A DNA stretch of 64,000 bases from Wurfbainia villosa. Its lineage: Eukaryota; Streptophyta; Magnoliopsida; Zingiberales; Zingiberaceae. The translations under genes were made by a program, and so were the position numbers. Shown piece after piece: positions 21,919-34,076 of this stretch; position 1 is the first letter of the stretch, and each line of letters starts with the position of its first letter. The notes below the pieces were generated by a model that ran no database searches, had not been told where the DNA came from, and was given only the letters and a program-made list of their open reading frames with translations. The stretch is taken from positions 65,806,325-65,870,324 of the forward strand of contig CM046005.1 of the NCBI GenBank assembly GCA_025175895.1, in the 5' to 3' direction.

Positions 21919-22938
21919 CCCAGTGAATCACTCCGCAACCAAATCACTATCGGTCTCTCCTTTGCACTAAGCTAGGTGGAGGTAACCCTTACAACTCAAA
22001 GACACTCTTTCTTTTACAATAGATATGAAAGAAAACTAAGAGAAAGAGTTTGAATCTTGTAGAGCACTTGGATGGTCACTTAGAGCATAAGAATTAGCCA
22101 CCTAAAGCCCCATACCCTTCCTCTTTATAGAGGAAGAGGGTTTCTTCCCGTTGACATAGGAGCAGTCGACTGATGTCCCTATCAGTCGACTGGTCATGTA
22201 GCCGTTGCCCAATAACGGTTGCTTTCCACGTTGGATTTCATCCAACGACACTGGCATCAGTCGACTGATATTGCCATCAGTCGACTGATGCTCGATCAGT
22301 CGAGTGCTCCGCGAGTTCGACTCCATTATGTGCCCGAAACACTTGCGACCAATCGACTGATGCCTTCATCAGTCGACTGGTGGTCTCGCAGTCGACTGCC
22401 AATCCATGGCAGTCGACTGTTGGCACTTGAACCGGACTCGAACACTAGTCGAGTCACCGTCGACTTAGAGTAGTTGACTACCATAACATGGTAGTCAACT
22501 TGATGTCGGGAAATCCCATCCAACACTTAGCTAAATGGCCAAGTTCACCTAATGAGCTACTTACATTTCACTCATTCTCTCATCTCACTCGAAGTCCCTC
22601 GCCGAAGCTCTCTTCGTTCGCGGCCACGTCCCTCGGCAGCATCAAGCGCACGACTCTGCAATGCTCCTTCGCGTCTCTTGCCTCCGAAGTCTGCTTCCTT
22701 GGCTTCACTTCAAGTCATCTCGTCCGGCGGTCCCTCGGCAGCATCAAGCGCACGACTCTGCAATGCTCCTTCGCCGACTCAAGCACGAGGTTGTGAGTGG
22801 TGAACCCACCTAGGCTCCATGTGTGAATTACTAAGCTTTGCAAGACTCCAACGCACATATCAAATCATAATAACAATCTAACTTAAACCCTTTGCCACAC
22901 ACATCAAAACCTTATCATGGCAAGAGATTGCCCTAACA
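21919..22938 (-). repeat. 3' LTR of element I, proximal part
   Basis: Continues the LTR interrupted at 12512. Contains a TATA box (minus strand, 22124-22129), a dense GTCGAC palindrome array (22160-22500) including the 16-base perfect palindrome CATCAGTCGACTGATG at 22275-22290, and a direct repeat of about 45 bases (CCCTCGGCAGCATCAAGCGC...) near 22627 and 22732. Ends (LTR start) TGTTAGGGCAATCTCTTGCC at 22938. Confidence 0.85.
22160..22500. repeat. CAGTCGACTG palindrome array in LTR of element I
   Basis: At least ten GTCGAC-centred sites plus GTCGAG and GTTGAC variants. The paired LTR has the same array at 26265-26600, with several single-base differences within sites. Confidence 0.8.
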
Positions 22939-24150
22939 ATCTCCCCCTTTTTGATGTGTGGCAATCCGTTTAAGTTAGGTAAAAACATTTGATAAAATAT
23001 TAAGAAAGGAAAGCATGTAAATAACATGATTAGCAACTCTCCCCCTTAATACATGAAACTCCCCCTAAATATATTCCCCCTTACTTAAACATACATTTCT
23101 CCCCCTTTGACACCATCAAAAATAATTAACAAAGTTTATACATCATGACATCATGTCTAGAGAAAAAGCATATACCAAAACATGCCTTAAAATCAGATAC
23201 ACGATGTTATTGGGCAGATCGACTACCGATGATATGTATTTCAGATTTCGATTTTCGGGGTGAATTTCAAAAATGCATAAAAAATTCTATAAAATTCGAA
23301 AAATCATGAAATTTGGGGAACACATTTCTTGTAAGTATATTTATCAATGAAAATTAGTTTTCAATGAAAAATCATTATATTTTCAAAGATTTGCCAAAAA
23401 TCCAAAAGCTTTAAAAACCACTAGGTTTTTGATCATGTTAGTATCCATTTTAACACCTAGTCTTGCTTTGGATTGTTTCAAAACTTGAATACACAGATTT
23501 TAAAGTAAGAAATTGTTTTGAAAACATATGAAATATCCAACCATGATCTTTGGGCAATATGTCTATGAATTAAACATAAGCCTTCCCCATGATTGGTCTA
23601 TTATTACTATTTTGATACTTTAAATGACCATCTAAATGCCATAGGCATTAGTGAACATTTGTATCATCCTAACATCTCACTCATGCTAAGTTTTTAATCA
23701 TAGCAGCCTATAGTGAGTGTGAGATGTATCCTAAAGGTATTTGTATATACTTTTATTTTCATGCAATTCTATCAAGGTTAAGTATCATCCTATCATTCCA
23801 CATGATCATAAAGATGTATATGAATTAATTTCATATTATGATCATGAAACAAATGTATTCATCAAATTGTGATCATGAATTAGGTATTACATGATGATAA
23901 TAAGGCAGATATCACCTAAAGCATGATTTATCTATTTATAGGTGCATTATCATCACCTAACACTATTTCAAAAATATTGTCCCGACATCCTAAGTCAACA
24001 AAAAATATGATATAGGTGAATTCCATATGGTTGACTATCCTAGGGTTTTTCTAAGCCTTTAGGATGGATTTTGAAACCCAAAATAAGTTCTTTCCTATGG
24101 GGTTCACTAAAAATTCCTTAGGGATCCATTTTCTAGCTATTACCTTCTTT
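22939..24150 (-). other. Non-coding 3' internal region of element I
   Basis: AT-rich, no reading frame. Starts beside the LTR with a strong polypurine tract (AAAAAGGGGGAGAT on the minus strand, 22939-22952) and contains the stem-loop at 23673-23726. No protease, integrase, RT or RNase H trace is visible. Confidence 0.7.
23673..23726 (-). other. Conserved stem-loop in element I
   Basis: CATCTCACTCA (23673-23683) and TGAGTGTGAGATG (23714-23726) form a stem with a 2-base bulge. On the element's sense strand the right arm is followed by TTAGGATGATA, as in elements A, D and E. The loop is unrelated to theirs. Confidence 0.65.
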
Positions 24151-25759
24151 TTATCTTGACCCCCGAGCAATTAGACACTTATAGGCCTTTTCATTTTTCT
24201 TTTCCTTATAACCTAGGCCTTTCTTTTTGAAGCTTGCTCTTTGGCTCCCAATTATCATGTTAAGGGTATTGGAGCCTATTGTGAACTTTTCTAGGGCCTT
24301 GGTCAAATAATCTACCTTTTCCCTTAAAGCCCTATTTTCTTCTATGCATGCATCATTAACATCCAAAGACATATAGTTATCATGTGAGCATGCATCATTA
24401 TCATTATCATTTAAGCATGCTTTTTATAGCTTATGTTCTAAATCCTTAATTTTCTCAAGCATGCATTTATTCCTTTTCTTTGCTCTAAATAAATTCTTAG
24501 TGAGGCTAGAAATCATGGACATTATTTGCTTAGGGGGTAGATTCGTTACCTCACTTACCAAATCCTCTTCCGATGATGAGGATGTAGAGGAGGCTCCCCC
24601 TTCACTTGAGCTCTCCTCACTTGAGCTTGCTTCTTCATTTTCAGAGGAGGAGCAATCTAGGTCATCAAAGGCCATTAGGGCAAGTTTGGAGTAGACATGT
24701 TCTTCCTCTTCGGATGATGATGAGGAAGAAGGATCATCCCATGTCTTTGCTTTGAATGCCTTGGCCTTCCCTTTTTCTTTGGCCTTCTTTTCTTCTTCCT
24801 TTTTCTTCTTGCTCCCCTTCTTCTTCTTTTCTTCCTTCTTTCTCTTCTCCTCCTTTCTTTTGTTCAAGAGGGGACAATTATCCCTTATATGTCCCTCTCC
24901 TTGGCAATTGTAGAAAATGACCTTTCCCCTTGGTCTTCTCCTCCTATCATTAGATTTATTAAATTTAAACCCTTTAAAAGCACGCCTTACCCTCCTTACC
25001 ATATAGGCTTCTTCCGTGCTATCCATGGAGGAGGAGGAAGATGCTTCATCAGAGGAGGAGGGGATCTCTATCTTCTTCTTCCCCTTGTGTGCCATCAAGG
25101 CTACTCCTCTTGAAGGTTGAAACTTTGGCTCTTCTTCTATTCCTTCAAGCCTCGTTTCGTGGAGCTCCATTGTTGAGAAGAACTCCTCCAAGGTGCTCAC
25201 TTCTAAGTTCTTGGAGATGTAAAATGAGTCCACCATAGAGCTCCATCTTGAGGACCGGGGAAAGACATCTATGACCTTCATTACCATATCCCGGTTGGAG
25301 AGCTTTTCACCTACACTTGTCAAGCCGGTTATAATTTCCTTAAATCTAGAGTGTAGGGATTTTACCTTCTCTCCCTTTTCAAGTTTGATGTTGGATAATT
25401 GGGAGCGAAGGACATCTCTCCTTGCTAGTTTTGCCTCGGATGTGCCTTCATGAATTTCTATTAGTTTCTCCCACATTTCCTTGGCGCTAGCACACTCCCC
25501 TATCCTATTTACTTCTTGTTGGGGGAGTACATTGTAGAGGTGGTGCTTGGCCTTTGAATTCGCCAAGTACTCCTCTCTTTGTCTTTTGCTCCATCTTGAT
25601 TTCTCCAATAGCTCCCCTTCTTCATTCCTAGGCATCTCGAAACCGTTTTCCATAATTAATAAAATTTTGAAAATCGGTCTTGAAAAATACCTCCATTCTC
25701 TTTTTCCATGAAGAGAATTCCCCCTCAAACTTTGGCGGATGAATATTTGAGCCGACCAT
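24151..25759 (-). pseudogene. gag of gag-only element I
   Basis: Start ATG at 25759 (MVGSNIHPPKFEGEFSSWKK), frameshift near 25690, then a long frame to 24424: MPRNEEGELLEKSRWSKRQR, ASAKEMWEKLIEIHEGTSEA, SNIKLEKGEKVKSLHSRFKE, the standard copia-gag domain. It continues through a Ser-rich linker to a zinc knuckle FYNCQGEGHIRDNC whose first Cys is Phe (TTC). A Lys/Glu-rich stretch (KKKEEKKKKGSKKKKEEEKK) and acidic Ser blocks follow, then a coiled coil (AKKRNKCMLEKIKDLEHKL). A TAA near 24424 interrupts the frame, which resumes with ENRALREKVDYLTKALEKF and a KKGLGYKEKK box and ends at 24151. The KKGLGYK box links it to the A/D/E gag tails. No pol follows. Confidence 0.85.
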
Positions 25760-25808
25760 TCTTAAATGTGATTGTTGTGGCGGTTAGTCCTCAACAAGCT
25801 TTCCTTGG

Positions 25809-25819
25809 CTCTAATACCA
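25809..25819 (-). promoter_or_regulatory. Primer-binding site of element I
   Basis: Minus strand TGGTATTAGAG, initiator-Met type with one substitution, 2 bases from the LTR boundary at 25822. Confidence 0.8.
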
Positions 25820-25821
25820 CT

Positions 25822-27042
25822 TGTAGGGGATCAATAGGCCGACTAGAGGGGGTGAATAGCCCTTTGTGGTTGGATGGTGGAATTTACTCGTCTACACAAT
25901 TGTTAGCGCAAGCAGAATACTAATAAAGACAAGCAAATAAACAATGAAGAATACAAACAATGCTAACACCGAAATATAACGTGGTTCACGGCTACGCCGC
26001 TAATCCACGGTTCGATACGTCCCCAGTGAATCAGTCCACAACCAAATCACTATCGGTCTCTCCTTTGCACTAAGCTAGGTGGAGGTAACCCTTACAACTC
26101 AAAGACACTCCTTCTTTTACAATAGATATGAAAGAAACCTAAGAGAAGGAGTTTGAATCTTGTAGAGCACTTGGATGGTCACTTAGAGCATAAGCATTAG
26201 CCCCACAAAGCCCCATACCCTTCCTCTTTATAGAGGAAGAGGGTTTCTTCCCGTTGACACAGGAGCAGTCGACTGATGTCCCTATCAGTCGACTTGTCCT
26301 GTAGTCGTTGCCCAATAATGGTTGCTTTCCACGTTGGATTTCATCCAACAACACTGGCATCAGTCGACTGATATTGCCATCAGTCGACTGATGCTCGATC
26401 AGTCGAGTGCTCCGCGAGCTCGACTCCATTCTGTGCCCGAAACACTTGCAACCAGTCGACTTGATGCCTTCATCAGTCGACTGGTGGTCTCGTAGTCGAC
26501 TGCCAATCCATGGCAGTCGACTATTGGCACTTGAACCGAACTCGAACACTAGTCGAGTCTCCATCGACTTAGAGTAGTTGACTACCATAACATGATAGTC
26601 AACTTGATGTCGAGAAATCCCATCCAACACTTAGCCAAATGGCCAAGTTCACCTAATGAGCTACTTACATTTCACTCATTCTCTCATCTCACTCGAAGTC
26701 CCTCGCCGAAGCTCTCTTCGTTCATGGCCACGTCCCTTGGCAGCATCAGGCGCACGACTCTGCAATGCTCCTTCGCGTCTCTTGCCTCCGAAGTCTGCTT
26801 CCTTGGCTTCGCTTCAAGTCATCTCGTCCGACGGTCCCTCGGCAGCATCAAGCGCACGACTCTGCAATGCTCCTTCGCCGACTCAAGCATGAGGTTGTGA
26901 GTAGTGAACCCGCCTAGGCTCCATGTGCGAATTACTAAGCCCTGCAAGACTCCAATGCACATATCAAATCATAATAACAATCTAACTTAAACCCTTTGCC
27001 ACACACATCAAAATCTTATCATGGCAAGAGATTGCACTAACA
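25822..27042 (-). repeat. 5' LTR of element I
   Basis: 1221 bases, TGTAGGGG (25822) to CTAACA (27042); equal in length to the reassembled 3' LTR. TATA box at 26227-26232, palindrome array 26265-26600, 45-base direct repeat near 26735 and 26838. Differences from the 3' LTR are scattered single substitutions, so insertion was moderately recent. Confidence 0.88.
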
Positions 27043-28767
27043 CCAATGAGTATAATCGACAGAATAGTAAACTTAGGATCACTAATTATTGCTTTGGTTT
27101 TCTCCTGAAGATGGGGGATTTAGGATTTGAGATCTAACCTACGATTGCAAGGTAATTAAAGCGCTAAACTAACATGCAACAACTAAATCAAATAATCTGA
27201 TCAACCCAAGATAGGCTCGGTGAATGACCAAGTTACTCTCGCTAAGTCCAACCAAGCTTGATCGAGACTCCGCAAATGACAGTGGATATGGAATGGTGCA
27301 AACTCCTGAATCCAGTAGTTTGATGGATACTCCGAACTCTTGTGTATCTAGTTGAGCTCGAAGAAGTGTTGTCGGGGTGGACTCCTTGAATCCGAAGGAG
27401 AAGGTGGATGAGCTGTGGAGATGGAGGACGTCACCAAAATCACTCGATGAAGCGGTTCCTCCTCGAATCCATGGAGGAAAATGAATGGACGCAAGGTGGA
27501 GGCGGCTGCTAAGGCTTAAGGGAAGAACAAATTTAACTAATAACTAAATGAAATAAGCAATGCATTAATGAAATCTATTGCATAAACATGATTAAAAGAG
27601 AACAATTAAAGTAAAGCATGAAATTAAATCTAAACTAACCAACTACAACCTAATTACTCTAAGAAGCATTTAATCGAACAAGATGTAAGCAAGAAACAAA
27701 TTAAATCGAGTTCGTGCAATTCAAAACATGGAAGGTAAATTCGATTACAAACATTCAATACAAACTAGACAACTAAACAATTAATGAAAAGAGCTATTGG
27801 AATTTCTACCGATCGGAGCTGGAAATAGAAGCTGTCCGGCGGTAGAAATGGAAGAGCTATCGGTGATTGCTGCTGGATGCTATTCGATGGTGTGGAGGAG
27901 ATGAACTGTGGTGGAGATGCTGGTCAGAGCTAGAATTGGCAGCGGGCGTCGGCTGGAAGGTGACTGGACCGATCGGAGCTACTGAAGGCGATGACAGAGC
28001 TCGGTCAGTGGAGGAGATGATGGAGTGGAAGAGATGATGGAGGAAACCACCGGTCATTGGAGATTGGAGGGGATCCCCTTCCCTCTCGGGCGACCGACGG
28101 GGACAAGGAGAGCGCGGCCGAAGGGCAGAGGTGCGTCGGGCGATTGTCGCGGAAGAGAAGGGGCGGAGCCGGCTAATCTTGTGCTGCACGATGAAGAGGC
28201 ATTAAGTGGATTTTGGTAGCCATCTGATTAACTGGTCATCTGATCTCAGTCGTCCAATTAAAGATAGGGTAAATAGGTTAAATGCTGTGATTAATCAAGG
28301 TTGTGCATCCAACGGCTAGAATTGTTTCGATCCCGTATGGATGGATATGATAAATCTAAAGGGAAAATCACGATCGGTCGAATTTGGATTAAGGCCTAAG
28401 ATGTCCAGATCTAAATGTACGGACCGGATCTCTCCAGATCTAGGTAGATGACTCAGAATCAAGCCGCTTTCATCGGACGATCCATATCGCTCTATTCTGA
28501 TCTCTTGATTAAATTGCCCTCGATCATGATGAAAGGTCCAGATTGATCCAGCTTAAAATATTCTTCTAGCCCTAGATGAAGCCATATTTGATCCAACTTG
28601 AGTCTAGTCTAGTGGCTCATCTCGATCTCTTACAAACAAAGATAAAATTTGCATATAAGTATAGAATTAAGGAGAATTTACAATAAGGTCCAAAAATAAA
28701 TCCAACTCATAAAACATGATAATAATCAATAATAAATCACTCGAGAGGATAAAAACAATGATATTAA
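27043..28767 (-). mobile_element. Solo LTR J, main segment
   Basis: Central part of J between elements I and K, about 1.7 kb. No credible protein; the GC-rich stretch 27850-28200 has only short frames. Total J length after removing inserts is about 1.85 kb. Termini TGATAAC/GTTATCA and absence of any internal region fit a solo LTR, perhaps Ty3/gypsy (Tat-type); that assignment is a guess. The last five bases, ATTAA (28763-28767), are the target duplication of K. Confidence 0.6.
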
Positions 28768-30980
28768 TGTTGGGTTTCCGGCACCGCGGCGTGTGTGTGT
28801 TCGATCACGTTTCGTAAACATGAGCAGAGCGGAAGCAATAAAAATAATAAATCTACATTTATTACAACACACACAACACACGCATGCATAGTACAACATG
28901 TGTAGACATAACCGTAAATTTAAATTTGCAATAAAAGAAAATTTAACTACGTTATACCTTTCGTATGACGTGTAGCGGGAACGGCATCAACCGGAACGAT
29001 CCTCGCTAGAATCGTCTCTATCCGTATCCACGCCGAGTATCCTCTGGATGACTTCGCTAAGCCATGAGCTTCGTCTTCGTACGGGTTACTAGCCTCGTGT
29101 TGAAGACGACGTGATCGAGAGATGATCACGATCCGAATCCAAATTCGGATCCAAAAACGAGTCCTCAAAACTCGCTTCTCCGGAGAGGTATTCGTCAACC
29201 GATTGACGAATCCTTCATCCTCCACCTCAGAGGATTACCGGAGATCGAATCTCGTAAGTTAGCCGCTGTCGGAGCTCTAACCGTCGTCCAAACGACGCTC
29301 CGACGAGAGGAGAAGAAGCTGTCCAGAAAACTGGACAGCTTGGTGGAGGAGTAGGCGCCGGCCAAAACAAGGAAGCCAAGTGCTCACCTTTTCACCAAAC
29401 CTAGGAAGATCATCGAGGGTCGCGAGGATCACCGGCCGAAGCTTGACGCCGGAAGGAGCCGGACGGCGGCTAAGGGTCAAGGCTGGGCGGCAATGGAGGT
29501 TGGCGCCAACTCATAGAGAGGATGAAGTGGGCGGCAACCATTGCTAGGGTTTTGGATTAGGGCTTAATTATCCCTTAAGACCTCTTTTATAGAGAACTAA
29601 TTCTCTTAATGGTTATTGGATCATAACCATTAGGCCCGTTAACCCGCTCCATTAAGATAAGTTAAAATAAACCAAACCATGATGGTTTATTTTAAGTTAA
29701 AATGAACCAAACCAACTTTTGGTTCATTCGTTTAAAATAAACCAAATCCTTTGGTTTATTCTCCTCCATTGGATTAGAACCAAACCATTTTGGTCCATCC
29801 ATTATGTCTTCATAAAACACGACCCATCCACGCTTCCATTGCGACTGAAACGATTTCATGCTCGCTTTATGTTTGGTCCAACCAAACTTAGTTTCTCTCG
29901 GTCTGAGAATCCCATTCTCAAGCTCGTTTTAAATCCTTCGGATTACGCTCGTTGTGCGTGTGACCAAATAGGTTCTCAGTTTATGTTGGCCGTCTATAAT
30001 TAACCATTAATTATAGAACCATCATGAGTGGCACCTAGTAGTACATCATGATCCCCAATTAACCGAAAAGATCAACGGTTGATCCAGAACTATTTCTGAA
30101 ACCCTTCAGCAGCTCGAATGATTCGTGCCCCATTCCCTTCACTCATCTTATACCCACTTGGTTTAGGACATGGTCTATAGTGTCAGTCCCCACTAGGCTG
30201 ACTACGTCACACCTAGACCAAGTATCATTTCCTCATCCTACGGATTCTAGTTACTGCACATGTATCGAAGAGTACCTTACTCTAAACATGTAATGCTTTG
30301 GCCAAAGACTTTAGTAACAATCCGACGAGAGGCCATGGGTATACATCTCCTCACAAGGAGTGGTGAATCCTTTATAGTCTATTCAAACACCTTTGATCAC
30401 TTCGACTTATACCCAATCATCCCGGGTCCACATCTCCTTAGAGATGTTTGCTTAAGATGTCAAAGCATAAGTCTCCATGATCAAGATAACTTGAATACCG
30501 CAAGTCAAAGGAACATCGCACTTAAGCTACAGTAAGAACTTCATTGACATATCTATATACACAGAGAACCATATGAAGTCTTACGGCTGGTCACTCCAAT
30601 GAACTAGTTACCATAACTAGCATCCACGATCAACTCCGGACATCACAATGTCTCCAGCCAGTGAGAATCAGCTGCTTGGATACACCAAGGAGTATACCTC
30701 GTGCTAGTCTCGATAGAATTGATGGTGTCCAAATCCATCAATTCATCGACTAAGGATAATTTCGATACATCACAATTACACATGTAGAGATACTCACTAG
30801 TTGTGAACCAATCACAAATTCTCTCATGCTATGAATCGTATTGTGGACATTCAGTAAATGAGTTTAAGATCCAATCAAATACATAAAACATGTATACTCA
30901 AATAGTGAATCTTCATTTATCATATAAATAGTTCATACATAAGGCGATTGCCTTAGGACATCTCTCATATATTACTAACA
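28768..30980 (-). repeat. 3' LTR of element K
   Basis: 2213 bases, collinear with 36135-38351. Minus-strand TATA box 29585-29591; inverted AAACCAAACC repeats 29650-29765. Confidence 0.9.
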
Positions 30981-30994
30981 GACTCCCACTTGGC

Positions 30995-33900
30995 CTAATG
31001 CCAATCGCTACGGTATCCAATACCATAAGCTCTAACATGACCCTCAAACTTACTTTGAGATAATGCTTTAGTCAAAGGATCTGCTAAGTTCCTTTCAGTG
31101 GGAATTTTCTCGATTTGTATTTCGTTCCTACTGATGATCTCTCTGATAAGATGATAGCGGCGAAGCACATGTTTGGATCAATGATGAGACCACATCAAGT
31201 TCATAGATGAACTTCTTCATCCAAACCGCTTCCTTTGCTGCTTCCAAAGCTGCAACGTATTCTGCCTTAGTGGCAGAATCCGCTATAGTGTCAAGCTTGG
31301 AACCTTTCCAAATTATTGCGACTCCATTCTAGGTGAATACATACCCAGACTGAGACATGGAATCATCCTTGTTTGTCTGGAGCTGGCATCCATATACCCA
31401 CGTATCACCATGTACCCTTCTTCATATATTAGGAACACATCCTTAGTTCTTCTTAAGTACTTAAGGATCGTCTTGACAGCCACCCAATGATCCATTTCTG
31501 GATCAGACTGGTATCTGCTCGTGACACTCAGAGCATACGATACATTGGACCTCGTACATAACATAGCATACATGATAGATCCTATTGCGGATGCATAGGG
31601 AATATTACTCATGCAAATCCTCTCGTCTTCTGTGCGCGGACACATAGACTTCAAAAGGTGTACCCCATGCCTGATGGGTAGGTAACCTTTATTGGATTCT
31701 GACATGCTAAACCTCTTTAGCACTCGGTCTATATATGTAGACTGCGAAAGACCAAGCAACCGTTTCGATCTATCTCTATAGATCTTAATCCCGAGGATGT
31801 AGGTTGCTTCTCCCAGGTCATTCATGGAGAATGTCTTGGATAACCAAACCATAACTGACTGTAAGATTGAAACATCATTTCCTATAAGTAATATGTCATC
31901 GACATACAATACTAGGAACACAACTGCACTCCCACTAACCTTCTTGTACACACAAGGTTCGTCTGGATTTTGTGAGAAATCAAACTTTTTGATTGTCTCA
32001 TCAAAACGGATATTCCAGCTCCTGGATGCTTGCTTCAATCCATAAATGGGCCGTCGCAATTTGTATACCTTGATTTTATCAACCGATGTGAAACCCTCAG
32101 GTTGTATCATATACATGTCCTCGAGCAGGTTTCCATTAAGGAAAGCTGTTTTCACATCCATCTGCCATATCTCATAATCATAATGAGCCGCTATGGCTAG
32201 GAGCATCCGAATGGATTTAAGCATAGCTACAGGCGAATAGGTTTCGTCATAATCAACACCTTATTTTTGACGATATCCTTTCGCCACCAATCTAGCCTTA
32301 TAGGTAATCACATTACCATCCATGTTGGTTTTCTTCTTGAAAACCCACTTACACCCTATAGGCTTTATGCCTTCAGGTGGGTCAACCAAGTTCCAAACTT
32401 GGTTTTCATACATGGAATCCATTTCCGACTTCATAGCTTCAAGCCACTTATCCCTTTCTGAACTTGTCAGCACTTCTTCATAACTGGTAGGCTCCTCATC
32501 ATCAATGAGTAACACGTCGTTCGATTCACTTACGAGAAATCCATATCTCTCAGGAATGTTGCGTGCTCTTCCAGATCTACGAAGATGTGGTGTTACAATA
32601 GGTTCAGTCGATTGCTCATCACTATGAGTTGTCGGCTGTTGTGCTTCACCAGGTATCTCATAAATGTCTATTTGTGTCTCTCGAGCCTCCTCAAGCTCGA
32701 CGACACTCCCACTATTTTCTTGCAAGAGAAACTCTTTCTCTAGAAACACAGCATGCCTTGAAACAAACACCTTTTGTTCCACAGGATGATAGAATTGGTA
32801 ACCCCTTATTTCCTTAGGGTATCCAATAAATAGACATTTATTAGACTTAGCATCTAATTTGTCTGATACAGTCCGCTTCACATAAGCACGACAACCCCAT
32901 ATCTTCAAGTAAGATACATGAGTTTTCTTACCATTCCATATCTCATATGGAGTAGTAGAGACTACCTTGGTTGACATTCTGTTTAACAAGTAAACAACTG
33001 TCTGAAGTGCATAGCCCCAAAAGGACTTGGGAAGATTCACATGATTCATCATTGACCTGACCATGTCCAACAAGGTCCGGTTACGCCTCTCAGATACACC
33101 ATTATGCTGTGGTGTATATAGCGGAGTCCATTGAGACAATATGTCATTGTCTCTTAGATAATCAAGAAACTGTTGACTTAAGTATTCACCACCTCGATCT
33201 GATCGAAGTATTTTAATACTCTTGTCATGTTGTTTCTCTACTTCATTTCTGAATTCTTTTAACCTTTCAAAGGCTTCAGACTTGTGTTTCATCAAGAACA
33301 CATACCCAAACCGTGAGTGATCATCGGTGAAGGTAATGAAGTAGCTATAGCCTCCTAAAGCTTGAGTTGACATAGATCCACATACATCAGTATGTATTAG
33401 ACCTAGTAACTCTCCCACTCGTTCACCTTTTCCACTAAAAGGTAACTTAGTCATATTGCCTTTTAAGCATGATTCGCATGTATCGTATGAATCCAATTCA
33501 AACGATTCCAGAATTCCACATCGGTGTAATTCGGACATGCGTTTCTTGCTTACATGGCCAAGACGACAATGCCACATATAGGAGTCTATTTGATTATCCT
33601 TTCGAGCACACTTGTTGCTCGCTTCGATATTGCAAATGTCACTGGATACGTCCAACGTATAAACACCATTGCTTAAAGTTCCAGTCCCATAAAGAACTCC
33701 ATTTAAAGTTATGTAACAACAATTGTTACTAAAAGTCAAATGGTACCCATTTCTATTTAAACAAGAAATAGAAATGATGTTCTTTATCAACGAAGAAACA
33801 TAAAAGCAATTGTCAAGTTCTAAGATAAGTCCTGCAGGGAGTTTCAACAAATACGTTCTGATGGCGAGTGCAACAACCTTTGCTCCATTCCCAACACGTA

Positions 33901-34076
33901 AATTTGACTCTCCCTTGACGAGTCTTCTTCTATTCCTTAGCCCATGTATGTCATTACATATATGTGAGCCACACCCAGTATCCAATACCCAAGTGTCTGA
34001 GGAAATAGAATGACAATCAATAACGAAGATATATGAAAAAGATGGAGCATCTTATGCCTTATTCTTCTTCACGGAC
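30995..34076 (-). pseudogene. pol region of element K (PR-INT-RT-RNaseH)
   Basis: Protease motif DTGCGSH near 33985, preceded by an in-frame stop (NKA then TAA near 34055). Integrase: WHCRLGHVSKKR, HTDVCGSM (where H has GPM), LRSDRGGEYLSQ, NGVSERRNRTLLDM. The frame reaches VAKGYRQK and stops at CAA to TAA (near 32258). RT resumes: MDVKTAFLNGNLLEDMYM, GLKQASRSWN, catalytic LVLYVDDILLIGND. A frameshift follows the first RNase H motif (GYMDAS), and a stop follows the SGYVFT position. RNase H lacks the same segment as H, the join lying at about 31175-31183. Confidence 0.9.

Larger units (their letters stand above)
12312..27042 (-). mobile_element. Gag-only LTR retrotransposon I, complete, with element H nested in its 3' LTR
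   Basis: Read leftward: 5' LTR 25822-27042 (1221 bases), primer site, gag 25759-24151, non-coding 24150-22939, polypurine tract, 3' LTR 22938-21919 plus 12512-12312. The split 3' LTR sums to exactly 1221 bases once H and one target duplication are removed, a strong check on all boundaries. Flanks are CCAAC (12307-12311) and CCAAT (27043-27047), a one-mismatch target duplication inside J. Without H the element is about 5.3 kb and has no protease, integrase or RT. Inference: non-autonomous, needing pol in trans. Confidence 0.85.

Noticed and set aside
22488..22803. Ser/Arg-rich frames of 80-100 residues in the element I LTRs
   Set aside because: Product of the 45-base direct repeat and GC-rich LTR segment, on the strand opposite to gag; no recognisable motif.
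27857..28219. Frames of 64-110 residues in the GC-rich part of J, considered as a host exon
   Set aside because: Low complexity (Ser/Pro/Arg), open on both strands, no splice-site or domain support, and enclosed by LTR J.
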